NCBI RefSeq assembly: GCF_015557435.1
Contig: NZ_JADNOH010000091.1
Span: forward strand, 1 to 48,702
DNA: 48,702 nucleotides
Origin: Collinsella aerofaciens
Lineage (GTDB): Bacteria > Actinomycetota > Coriobacteriia > Coriobacteriales > Coriobacteriaceae
Direction: 5' to 3'
Positions 41,761 through 48,702 of this stretch are shown here, piece after piece; positions within the stretch are counted from its first letter, which is position 1; each line of letters opens with the position of its first letter. Both the position numbers and the translations under genes were made by a program. The notes beneath the pieces were generated by a model, which had not been told where the DNA came from, did not search any database, and was given only the letters and a program-made list of their open reading frames with translations.

Positions 41761-42849
41761 TTAGAGGCCAACGGCGGAGAGGATGAGGCCCCAGCCAGCG
41801 CCGATGACGTACATCATGATCAGGAACACGGCATTTTCGCGGGCGCTGCGGTTGGTGCGGAACAGCACCAGATAACCCACGCCGGCGGAAATGAGCGTGC
41901 CGGCGAGCATCGGCGCCAGTTGCAGCGCGCCTTCCAGATACAGCTGTGTAATGACCACGCTCGCCGAGCAATTGGGAATCAGCCCGACAAGCGCCGAACC
42001 CAGGACAGCGAGTATCTCGTTGCCGCGCAGGAACTGCTCGATCGCGGACTCGCCGAACGTCTCGAGCACGGCGACCAGAATCAGCGTCACCAGAAAAATG
42101 AATACCGAGACCTGCACGGTGTGCGAGATCGCGCTGCGGATGATCGACAGGACAGGCGTCCCTTCGTGGGAGTGGGAGTGACCGTGACCATCATGGTGTT
42201 CATGTTCGCCCTCATGACCGTGATCGTGGCCATGTCCGTGTTCGTGCTCGTCCTCGTCTTCATCGCAACCGCAATGGTCGCGCTCGCACAACTCGTGGAT
42301 GTGGTCGGCGCTCACGCCCGCCTCGGCCACCTCGTCGATGATGTCACCGCCGCTGTGGTCGTCGTGCGCGCAGTTCACGTGGGCCGGGTTGGCCGCGGTT
42401 CCCAGCACGGTACGGCGAATCGCCGCGTGCGCGCGGGCGTTACGGCGCAGGCCGCGAATGGCAGCGTCCACGATAAAACCCGTGACCAGTGCGATCAGCG
42501 CTTTCGAAGCCAAAAGCATCGCCATAGTCTGCACGGGAACCTGCTCGGCAAGCAACAGCGGCAGCATCTCATCGGAGGTCGAAAGGAACACCGCCACCAA
42601 CGTGCCCAAGGTCACGACACGGCCGGCGTACAGCGTTGCTGCCATGGCCGAAAATCCGCACTGCGGCACCATGCCCAGCAGCGAGCCAACCACGGGACCC
42701 GCAGCGCCGGCGCGCTTGATAGCGCCGTTGACGCGGTCGCCCGCAACGTGCTCAAGTGTCTCGAGAGCAAGATACGTCACCAACAAAAACGGCACCAGCG
42801 ACAGCGTGTCCTTGCCGGCGTCGAGCAGAATATCAATCAGTAAATCCAT
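41761..42849 (-). CDS. putative 10-TM heavy-metal exporter (ArsP_2 type) with His-rich loop
   Basis: A 362-residue membrane protein in two related halves of about five helices each. Each half contains a similar motif, VPQCGFSAMAATLY in the first and IPNCSASVVITQLY in the second, the repeat signature of this permease family. Between the halves lies a cytoplasmic or loop segment extremely rich in His, Asp and Glu (about residues 195-230), with two Cys just before it, which should bind divalent metals. The family is described as putative metal exporters; zinc or manganese is likely by the loop. AAAGG lies rather far upstream of the ATG. The zinc ATPase module lies 3 kb downstream, but no matching operator is seen before this gene. 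Confidence 0.8.
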   Translation of the reverse strand: MDLLIDILLDAGKDTLSLVPFLLVTYLALETLEHVAGDRVNGAIKRAGAAGPVVGSLLGMVPQCGFSAMAATLYAGRVVTLGTLVAVFLSTSDEMLPLLLAEQVPVQTMAMLLASKALIALVTGFIVDAAIRGLRRNARAHAAIRRTVLGTAANPAHVNCAHDDHSGGDIIDEVAEAGVSADHIHELCERDHCGCDEDEDEHEHGHGHDHGHEGEHEHHDGHGHSHSHEGTPVLSIIRSAISHTVQVSVFIFLVTLILVAVLETFGESAIEQFLRGNEILAVLGSALVGLIPNCSASVVITQLYLEGALQLAPMLAGTLISAGVGYLVLFRTNRSARENAVFLIMMYVIGAGWGLILSAVGL

Positions 42850-43020
42850 GACGGATGGAACCTTTCGTGTCTTTCGGCAGCATTGTAAAAGTCCTAGCGG
42901 TCAACTAGGGTATTGTAGTTGTCCCGGGCGCGGTGCCAATAGTTGCCTATGGTAAACTATCATCTCGCCATAACTCAGTAACCTCGAGCCGCACAACGCG
43001 GCCCGTCCAAGGAGTAGCAT

Positions 43021-43989
43021 ATGAACGTATCGCAAGCACTCGAATACGAGCGCCAGCCGTTTATCCCCATGTTTATCTACGGCGACCACGGCGCCATGGA
43101 GTCCGAGCGCCAGAAGGGCGAGGAGGCCCTCAAGGTGCTCGAGACCGAGTACTTTACCGCCGAGGGCGACCCCGGCTTCGACTTTGCCACCGTGCGCGAC
43201 CTGGCCGACCGCAACCGCGACCTGTGCGACCAGATTGGCGAGGCGCGTCTGCGCAACGTGACGCCCGCGACGCTCTCGCGCGGCCTGTCCGATGCCGACA
43301 CCTGCGCCGCCATCGGCAAGATGCAAAAGCGCACCGCCGCGTCCGTTATGCGCGAAATCCGCGGCGACCGCGACGCGCTCGGCGTGGCCTACGCCCGCAA
43401 GCCCATCCAGGGCACCGTGCTCGGTATCGACATCGAGACCACCGGACGTGCACCCGAGCGCGGCTATATCATCAACGTGGGCTGGGAGATCATGGAGCTC
43501 ACCAGCGACGCCGTCCCGCATGACGCCGAGGCACACTACTGCGGCCTGCCCGACATCTACCGCGGCGAGGATGTGCCGTTGTCGAATATCCACCACATCA
43601 CCTGGGACGACATCGACGGCAAAAAGCCGTTCCGCGAGAACAAAGAGCTGCAAAAGCAGCTGCTCAAGCTTATGAAGAAGTACCCGTACATGGCACACAA
43701 CGCCGCCTTTGAGGACAGCTGGTTCAAGATCCACCTGGACGGCTACGCCGAGGCACGCCGCGCCGGCAAGATCATCGTCATCGACTCGCGCCAGATCTGC
43801 CGCAGCCTGGACGCCGACGTGCGCTCGCTCCCCCGCGAGTCCGCCCCCGCCGCGCTCGAGAACTGGGCACGCCGTCGCGGCACCCTCGCGCCCGACGCCA
43901 ACGAGCAGCATCTGGGTCTGGACGACACCGACCTCATGCTCCGCACGGTACAGGCCGAGTTCAACCTCAAGAACCTATTCGCGAAATAG
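43021..43989 (+). CDS. DEDD-type 3'-5' exonuclease with extra N-terminal domain
   Basis: A 322-residue protein. The C-terminal 190 residues form a DnaQ-like exonuclease: Exo I VLGIDIETTG with D137 and E139, Exo II AHNAAFEDSWF, and Exo III HLGLDDTDLM with a histidine before the last Asp, giving the DEDDh type. The first 130 residues are a separate helical region with no recognised family, Glu/Asp-rich and without low complexity. It might be an additional DNA- or partner-binding domain. AAGGAG lies before the ATG. The gene stands alone between the permease and a hairpin at 44022. Confidence 0.85.
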   Translation: MNVSQALEYERQPFIPMFIYGDHGAMESERQKGEEALKVLETEYFTAEGDPGFDFATVRDLADRNRDLCDQIGEARLRNVTPATLSRGLSDADTCAAIGKMQKRTAASVMREIRGDRDALGVAYARKPIQGTVLGIDIETTGRAPERGYIINVGWEIMELTSDAVPHDAEAHYCGLPDIYRGEDVPLSNIHHITWDDIDGKKPFRENKELQKQLLKLMKKYPYMAHNAAFEDSWFKIHLDGYAEARRAGKIIVIDSRQICRSLDADVRSLPRESAPAALENWARRRGTLAPDANEQHLGLDDTDLMLRTVQAEFNLKNLFAK

Positions 43990-44338
43990 CAACGCCTGCG
44001 ACAAACACTACTTGCTCACGAGCGGCCTCGCAGCGGGAAACCCCGCAGCGGGGCCGCCCTACGTTCCACAGATAGATCTGCCATCACAAATTCTGAACCC
44101 TCATTTTGAACGATTTCGACCAATTCCCAACACGCAATTCGTTGTCGGATGGTGATACATCGATATCAAATGTGCAGCAATTGAGTATTTATATGCTATA
44201 GCTAAGCTGCGAAAACTTTTATTTAGGGCATACCAACTCATAATTGCGTCAAGCTTTTGGACAGCATTTGGTTAGACCTCTAAAACGGCTTTTCCACTCA
44301 GCGCCGTCAACACGGCATTAGCTGACACGATATATATC
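43990..44338. other. gene-free AT-rich stretch
   Basis: No coding frame is supported. It holds a strong GC hairpin at 44022-44057. The rest is markedly AT-rich, as is common around horizontally acquired genes, and leads to the second nuclease-like gene. Confidence 0.4.
44022..44057. repeat. 16-bp GC-rich hairpin without T-run
   Basis: GCGGCCTCGCAGCGGG pairs with CCCGCAGCGGGGCCGC (one mismatch, one wobble) around an AAAC-type loop. It lies 32 bases past the exonuclease stop and lacks the T-run of a standard terminator. Confidence 0.65.
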
Positions 44339-45529
44339 ATGAGTATCGTATTGTCACATACCACTGCAAAAGCGGTCTACCAGGCCGCGCATTCGGTGTC
44401 TGCGAAAGGCATCGAGTCCTGTAACCCTGCCGCGATTTACGGATCATGTCCCACCGGAACGCTCCTTGACGCAGCCGCAGAATGGCTCACCAAACATGAT
44501 GTTTCCCTTGACGCAAATGATTGCCTCGAGGTAATGGTGTTTGATCGCAGGAATGCGCGCTATGCAATGAACTGTCAATGCCACGTTTCGTCAAAACGAT
44601 TCTCGAGCTCACGCTTTATAGAGCTCAAAGATGGCATCTTCATTGTTGGCGTTGAGCTTTGCGCACTTCAGGCCGCCACCTATCTCCCTTTTCGCGAACT
44701 GGTGGAGTACTACTTTGAATTGTGCGGCGCTTACTCCCTTGGAACCGGCTCTTCCACCTCGTATAACGAGCGTTTCGCGCTCACCTCGACCGAAAGGTTA
44801 AAACAGTTCTTTAATTCCATTACCAGATGCGACGGTCTGGCCCTTGCCCGAAAGGCGATTCAATGTGTGCGCGACGGATGCCGGTCTCCTATGGAAACGG
44901 CCTTTGTCATGATGCTAACGCTGCCTAAAAGCGAAGGAGGGCTTGGTATTAAGGGAATTGAGACCGATTGCGAGGTGCAGGTCACCGCTGCCGCAAAGAA
45001 TCTCACGAGACGCAAAAAGTTCTTTATGGATGCGTATCTAAAGAAATCTCGCACAGACATTGAATACAACGGGTTTTATCATGACGCGGAAGAAGACCGC
45101 GCCATCGATGAGGAGCGCAAGAATGCGCTTGCGTCCATGGGATACGGAATCATCACCGTCAGTCGTTATTCCTTTATGCATGCCAGCGCTTTCGTTAGGG
45201 TCATGGAGGCGATCCAACGGAAAGAGGGCATACGCCCCTCGCGTCTGCCAAAAGACTTTCAAATCATGCAAGAGGACCTGAGACAGTTTGTGCTCAGAAG
45301 GTTTATAGAAGAGAAAAAGAGAATTCAGAAGCAGCTTCGCCAGGATTCCGAAGATCGTCAACGAATCGACCTCGAAAAAGCAACACTCGAAGGCATCACG
45401 CTGGATGACCCGACAATAAATGAAGTTCCGGCAATCGATGACATGCAGACTGTCGAATCCGACAGCCCATCATTTGCCCAAATAAGCAGCCTCGCGCCCG
45501 AGGGCAGAATCTTCGGGGCCGGAAGCTAG
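44339..45529 (+). CDS. orphan protein with C-terminal PD-(D/E)XK nuclease-like domain (paralogue B)
   Basis: A 396-residue protein sharing the plan of the protein at 35042-36091. The middle YFELCGAYSL corresponds to YEMCGTFAV there. SPMETAFVMMLTLPKSEGGLGI (from residue 183) matches SPLEV-type sequence there. A nuclease-like end has D240-I-E242-Y-N-G and H248, then DEERKNALASMGYGIITVS (about 257-275). The D-x-E-x2-G-x2-H order and the following helix match Vsr/DUF559-like endonucleases. A Gln/Glu/Asp-rich tail of about 90 residues follows the nuclease part. Base composition is lower in GC than the neighbours. No ribosome site is seen before the ATG, so it may be leaderless or poorly translated. 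No obvious cognate antitoxin or methylase is next to it. Confidence 0.6.
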   Translation: MSIVLSHTTAKAVYQAAHSVSAKGIESCNPAAIYGSCPTGTLLDAAAEWLTKHDVSLDANDCLEVMVFDRRNARYAMNCQCHVSSKRFSSSRFIELKDGIFIVGVELCALQAATYLPFRELVEYYFELCGAYSLGTGSSTSYNERFALTSTERLKQFFNSITRCDGLALARKAIQCVRDGCRSPMETAFVMMLTLPKSEGGLGIKGIETDCEVQVTAAAKNLTRRKKFFMDAYLKKSRTDIEYNGFYHDAEEDRAIDEERKNALASMGYGIITVSRYSFMHASAFVRVMEAIQRKEGIRPSRLPKDFQIMQEDLRQFVLRRFIEEKKRIQKQLRQDSEDRQRIDLEKATLEGITLDDPTINEVPAIDDMQTVESDSPSFAQISSLAPEGRIFGAGS

Positions 45530-45541
45530 ACCGGCTAACAA

Positions 45542-45790
45542 GGTGGGTACCCTAGCGATGTGCAAAATTGCGAGTATTCAGCAGGGTCGGCCCTCCAGCA
45601 CCCACAAGTTAATCCAAATGAAAAACAAAAACGCTATCGAACGGGAACGTTAGGCAACATTTGAGGAAGACCTTGTCTGTTTACCGCCCTTGGATAACTC
45701 TTGAGCGGCTTTATTTGGCCTGGAATAGATTAACGGACCCCCTATAGTTGCAGAATACTCCAATTTTTGCACGGCGCGGGGGCACCCACC
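45542..45790. repeat. 249-bp non-coding element with 42-bp terminal inverted repeats
   Basis: Bases 45542-45583 and 45749-45790 are reverse complements at about 33 of 42 positions. Shared blocks are GGTGGGT, CCC, GCG, GTGCAAAA, GAGTATTC and GCA. The interior of about 165 bases has no coding frame and is AT-rich. No target duplication is visible. It resembles a miniature inverted-repeat transposable element and lies between the nuclease-like gene and the metal module. Confidence 0.7.
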
Positions 45791-45874
45791 CCGGCATCGG
45801 CTATCAAAACCGCTCAGTCCGGAATCTCGTCCACTATTCCCCATCATTTTATGCGACGAATTACCTGTACGTCA

Positions 45875-45902
45875 TTGACATATGAACATGCGCTCATATA
45901 AT
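45875..45902 (+). promoter_or_regulatory. promoter of the arsR-type metal regulator
   Basis: TTGACA (45875-45880) and TATAAT (45897-45902) are both exact consensus hexamers with a 16-base spacer. The first operator arm overlaps the spacer and -10 box, so bound repressor would block polymerase. A transcript start near 45909 is predicted. Confidence 0.85.
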
Positions 45903-45935
45903 CGGAAGTAAGTTATATGAGCGCATGTTCATATG
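45879..45935. promoter_or_regulatory. double ArsR/SmtB-type operator
   Basis: Bases 45879-45900 and 45914-45935 are exact 22-base reverse complements of each other, 13 bases apart. Each contains TATGAGCGCATGTTCATA, the TGA...TTCA palindrome type read by zinc-sensing ArsR family repressors. The left site overlaps the -10 box and the right site lies between the start and the ATG. The regulator encoded immediately downstream is the expected ligand, giving negative autoregulation. Confidence 0.85.
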
Positions 45936-45948
45936 AAAGGATATTGCA

Positions 45949-46314
45949 ATGAGCAGCCACGCTGATGAAACAAAGACTGGCATCGAGGCCACCGAGCCGA
46001 TCGTCCCCACCACCTGCTCGCCCGAGGACCTTCCCGACGAGGAACTTCTCTACGACCTTGCCGACCTGTTCAAGGTCTTCAGCGACACCACGCGCATCAA
46101 GATTCTCTATGCCCTCATGGGCCGCGAGCTCTGCGTGGCTGACATCGCCGAAGCGACCGCGACCTCGCAGTCTGCGGTGTCGCACCAGCTGCGCACGCTT
46201 AAGCAGTCGCACCTGGTCAAGTTCCGCCGCGACGGCCGCAACATTCTCTACTCGCTCGCTGACGATCATGTCTATACCATGCTCAACCAGGGCATGAGCC
46301 ATATCTGCGAATAG
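45949..46314 (+). CDS. ArsR/SmtB-family zinc-type metal-sensing repressor
   Basis: A 121-residue winged helix dimer. The DNA-binding helix is in SQSAVSHQLRTLKQSHLV. The C-terminal helix carries D105, H107, H118 and E121, spaced 2, 11 and 3 residues apart, exactly like the alpha-5 zinc site D104/H106/H117/E120 of SmtB. ELCVAD (60-65) also keeps a cysteine as in the alpha-3 motif ELCVCD of CadC/ArsR. By these ligands it should respond to zinc and perhaps cadmium or cobalt. AAAGGA precedes the ATG. It is followed by the HMA gene and the ATPase gene, each with its own ribosome site. It represses its own promoter through the operator at 45879-45935. Confidence 0.92.
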   Translation: MSSHADETKTGIEATEPIVPTTCSPEDLPDEELLYDLADLFKVFSDTTRIKILYALMGRELCVADIAEATATSQSAVSHQLRTLKQSHLVKFRRDGRNILYSLADDHVYTMLNQGMSHICE

Positions 46315-46377
46315 CAATCAACCACGGTATCAGCGCGGCCGGCACCCAGACCGCCAACACAGGGAAAGGAACCCACC

Positions 46378-46596
46378 ATGAAAAAGCAGTTTAAGCTCGA
46401 CGAGATCGATTGCGCCAACTGCGCGCGTGAACTTCAGGACGAGCTGGCTAAGCTCGATGGCGTCAAGTCCGTTTCGGTCAACTTTATGACCCAGAAGCTG
46501 ACGCTCGAGGCCGACGACGCCAAGTTCGACGAGGTCCTGGACCGCGTCGTTGAGTTCACCGCCGACGCCGAGCCGGACTGCGAGATCATTCTCTAA
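46378..46596 (+). CDS. free-standing HMA heavy-metal-binding protein
   Basis: A 72-residue protein consisting of a single HMA (CopZ-like) domain. The metal-binding CxxC is C12-A-N-C15 in IDCANCARELQDELAKLDGV, followed by the VKSVSVNFMTQKLTLEAD strand pair. The acidic C-terminus (TADAEPDCEIIL) is characteristic of domains that serve zinc/cadmium pumps rather than copper. AAAGGA precedes the ATG. It lies 63 bases after the regulator and about 100 bases before the ATPase, which itself lacks an N-terminal HMA domain. The domain has thus been moved to a separate protein. Confidence 0.92.
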   Translation: MKKQFKLDEIDCANCARELQDELAKLDGVKSVSVNFMTQKLTLEADDAKFDEVLDRVVEFTADAEPDCEIIL

Positions 46597-46616
46597 CCCG
46601 CGCACACGTTGACCTG

Positions 46617-46641
46617 TAAGGCCGCGCTTGCCGCGGCCTTT
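46617..46641 (+). terminator. possible attenuating hairpin between HMA gene and ATPase gene
   Basis: AAGGCCGCG pairs with CGCGGCCTT around a short loop, followed only by TGCTCG. The weak T-run means it may only partially terminate, lowering the ATPase message from the upstream promoter. Confidence 0.5.
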
Positions 46642-46652
46642 GCTCGCGAAAT

Positions 46653-46673
46653 TATATGAGCAAGTGTTCATAC
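46653..46673. promoter_or_regulatory. third ArsR-type operator before the ATPase
   Basis: TATATGAGCAAGTGTTCATAC matches 18 of 22 positions of the exact operator at 45914-45935, with the TATGAGC and GTTCATA ends kept. It lies 23 bases before the ATPase ATG. The ATPase can therefore be controlled by the same repressor independently of the upstream promoter. No clear own promoter hexamers are visible. Confidence 0.75.
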
Positions 46674-46695
46674 ACTCAAATGGGAGGTTTGAATC

Positions 46696-48648
46696 ATGGC
46701 AGCCGCCGACCCCAAAAAGAAAAAGAAGAAGCGCAAGAAGAAAGAGTCCCTTGAGCACAAGCGCAACCGCATCCTGGTAGCACTGGGCATTTTTGCCGTT
46801 GTTTATGCCCTCGACGAGCTCGGCGCCCTCACTATCGCATTTGGGGAGCCCGGCAACATCTACGCCAGCTTCGCGCTGTTCCTCGTGCCGTTTTTGATTG
46901 CCGGCTACGACGTACTGCAAAAGGCATTCAATAACATCCGCCGCGGCAAGGCCTTCGACGAGAGCTTCCTTATGGCCGTCGCGACCATCGGCGCGTTTGC
47001 CATGGTGCTCTTCCCCGACACCGACCCGCACATGGCCGAAGGCGCCGCCGTCATGCTGTTCTACCAGGTCGGCGAGTTGTTCCAGGCATACGCCGTGGGC
47101 AAGAGCCGCAAGTCGATCAGTGCCATGATGGACATCGCGCCCGACTACGCTAACGTCGAGCAAGCCGACGGCACACTCGAACAGGTCTTTCCCGATGACA
47201 TCGCCGTCGGCACCGTGATCGTGGTCAAGCCCGGCGAGCGCGTGCCTATCGACGGCGTCGTCGTCGAGGGCGAAACCCAGCTCGACACCGCCGCGCTCAC
47301 GGGCGAGTCAGTCCCCCGCCCCGCCAAGACCGGCGACGATATCATCAGCGGCTGCATCAACATGACGGGCCTCATCCACGTGCGCACCACCAAGCCCTTT
47401 GGCGAGTCAACCGTCGCGCGTGTTCTGGAGCTCGTGGAGAATGCCAGCGAAAAGAAGGCGCGCACCGAGAACTTCATCACGCGCTTTGCCCGCGTCTACA
47501 CCCCCGCCGTCACTGGCGCTGCCGCGGTGCTCGCGCTTGGCGGCGGCCTGGTGACTGGCGCTTGGTCCGATTGGATCCTGCGCGGCCTGACCTTCCTGGT
47601 CGTCAGCTGCCCGTGCGCCCTCGTGATCAGCGTACCGTTGAGTTTCTTTGGCGGCATCGGCGGCGCGTCCAAGCTGGGCGTTCTCATCAAGGGCTCCAAC
47701 TACCTCGAGACGCTCGCCGACGTGGACACCATCGTCTTCGACAAAACGGGCACCCTCACCAACGGCACGTTCTCAGTCGTCGCGGTGCATCCCGAGGCTG
47801 GCTATACCGAGCAGTCGCTGCTCGAAGTCGCAGCCCTTGCTGAGTCGTTCTTCGATCACCCCATCGCGCAGTCCGTGCGCGACGCCTACCAGGGCGAGGT
47901 CGACCCCAAGCGCGTGAGCGACTCCGCCAACGACGCGGGCCACGGCGTGACGGCAACCATCGACGGCAAGCACGTCGTCGTTGGCAACGCCAAGATGCTC
48001 GCCGCGGCCGGCGTTGAAGCACCGGACTGTGAGGTTGTCGGCACGATCCTCCACGTGCTCGTTGACGGCGTGTACGCCGGCCACATCGTGATTGCAGACA
48101 CCGTTAAGGCCGATGCGGAGCAAACGATTCGCGACCTGCATGCCGCCGGTATCAACCGCACCGTCATGCTCACGGGCGACCGCGAGGAGGTTGCAGCGTC
48201 TGTGGCCAAGCAACTCGGTCTCGACGAGTTCCACGCGCAGCTCCTGCCGGGCGACAAGGTCGAGCGCGTTGAGGCGCTACTCGCGGCCGAAAGTGGCAAG
48301 GGCAAGCTCGCCTTTGTCGGCGACGGTATCAACGACGCTCCTGTGCTTACGCGCGCCGATGTGGGCATTGCCATGGGCGCCATGGGCTCCGACGCCGCGA
48401 TCGAGGCCGCCGACGTGGTGCTGATGGACGACAAGCCGTCCAACATTTCCCGCGCGATCCGCGTGGCGCGCAAGACCATGTCGATTGTTTGGCAGAACAT
48501 AATCTTTGCGCTGGGTATTAAGCTGCTGATTCTGGTGCTTGCGGCGCTGGGCATCGCCAATATGTGGCTTGCCGTCTTTGGCGACGTGGGCGTGGCGATC
48601 ATCGCCATCCTGAACGCCATGCGCGCGATGGGTGTCAAGAACCTGTAG
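46696..48648 (+). CDS. P1B-2 type heavy-metal ATPase (zinc/cadmium exporter)
   Basis: A 650-residue pump that drives Zn2+ (and Cd2+, Pb2+) out of the cell with ATP. Metal-site residues are C305-P-C307 in VSCPCALVISVP, K609 in FALGIKLLIL and D630 in FGDVGVAI. The 21-residue distance from Lys to Asp equals that of ZntA (K693, D714), which defines the zinc/cadmium subtype. The phosphorylated aspartate is D349 in DKTGTLTNG; TGES, a GHGVTA-type nucleotide site (HGVTATIDGK) and GDGINDAP are present. The N-terminus has no HMA domain but a run of Lys-rich sequence (KKKKKKRKKKE), which may sit at the membrane face. GGGAGG precedes the ATG. It is the last gene of the module. Confidence 0.95.
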   Translation: MAAADPKKKKKKRKKKESLEHKRNRILVALGIFAVVYALDELGALTIAFGEPGNIYASFALFLVPFLIAGYDVLQKAFNNIRRGKAFDESFLMAVATIGAFAMVLFPDTDPHMAEGAAVMLFYQVGELFQAYAVGKSRKSISAMMDIAPDYANVEQADGTLEQVFPDDIAVGTVIVVKPGERVPIDGVVVEGETQLDTAALTGESVPRPAKTGDDIISGCINMTGLIHVRTTKPFGESTVARVLELVENASEKKARTENFITRFARVYTPAVTGAAAVLALGGGLVTGAWSDWILRGLTFLVVSCPCALVISVPLSFFGGIGGASKLGVLIKGSNYLETLADVDTIVFDKTGTLTNGTFSVVAVHPEAGYTEQSLLEVAALAESFFDHPIAQSVRDAYQGEVDPKRVSDSANDAGHGVTATIDGKHVVVGNAKMLAAAGVEAPDCEVVGTILHVLVDGVYAGHIVIADTVKADAEQTIRDLHAAGINRTVMLTGDREEVAASVAKQLGLDEFHAQLLPGDKVERVEALLAAESGKGKLAFVGDGINDAPVLTRADVGIAMGAMGSDAAIEAADVVLMDDKPSNISRAIRVARKTMSIVWQNIIFALGIKLLILVLAALGIANMWLAVFGDVGVAIIAILNAMRAMGVKNL

Positions 48649-48702
48649 CGTCTGTGGTCCTTCCGGCCGGGACCGGGCTTGGGTTTGAAAACGTCCTCGC
48701 GC

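Noticed and set aside
45650-45847. Minus-strand 65-codon frame inside the inverted-repeat element
   Set aside because: It overlaps one terminal repeat, lacks a ribosome site and has a Ser/Arg/Gly-rich composition; treated as part of the element.
1-48702. CRISPR array or cas genes
   Set aside because: No regularly spaced direct repeats were seen; the repeated hairpins are dispersed and lie next to stop codons.

Overview
The window looks like a chromosomal segment of a high-GC Coriobacteriia (Actinomycetota) gut bacterium, most likely Collinsella or a close relative. This is inferred from the GC-rich codon use, the Rho factor with a very long disordered N-terminus, the core gene set, and many short hairpin repeats between genes. 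No species can be proven from the sequence alone. No phage, plasmid, IS transposase or CRISPR array was found.

Layout. 1-160: partial tRNA-Lys and tRNA-His. 321-4504: a class I aminotransferase and a ROK sugar kinase, converging on a VanZ-like protein and an unknown membrane protein. 4818-9774: rho and argS on the minus strand, separated by a gene-poor stretch holding an inverted-repeat element. 10117-17523: carD, an HD-domain protein, and a proline/NAD block (proA, an S33 prolyl-aminopeptidase-like hydrolase on the opposite strand, proB, pncB) ending in a small tail-anchored coiled-coil protein. 17588-21685: tRNA-Ala, a radical SAM activase-like protein, a probable 6S RNA, a WecA/TagO-type glycosyl-1-phosphate transferase and trpS. 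21909-27171: a Cys-rich DUF6485-like protein, an MGMT-like protein, degV, marR, a B3/4-domain protein and pckA, most followed by the same hairpin repeat. 27524-34694: a polysaccharide flippase, a PPP-type phosphatase, a K+/H+ antiporter, and serC-serA. 35042-41596: an orphan nuclease-like protein, an M20 peptidase, a DUF1015-like protein, tandem histidine phosphatases, a nitroreductase, and DUF308 and YaiI proteins. 41761-48648: a metal-handling end with a His-rich ArsP_2-type permease, a DEDD exonuclease, a second orphan nuclease-like protein, and a zinc-type ArsR regulator, a free HMA metal-binding protein and a P1B-2 zinc/cadmium ATPase.

How the genes work together. ProB and ProA are the first two steps of proline synthesis and flank a hydrolase of the proline iminopeptidase family. 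SerA and SerC form a serine-synthesis operon with no serB nearby. ArsR, HMA and the ATPase form a metal-export module. Its operators can be read directly: two exact mirror-image 22-bp sites around a TTGACA-N16-TATAAT promoter, and a third, slightly degenerate site before the ATPase.

Least-explained content: (i) two related PD-(D/E)XK-like orphan proteins; (ii) at least three families of intergenic hairpin repeats, one with seven copies; (iii) three inverted-repeat-bounded non-coding elements of about 120-250 bp; (iv) a probable 6S RNA.
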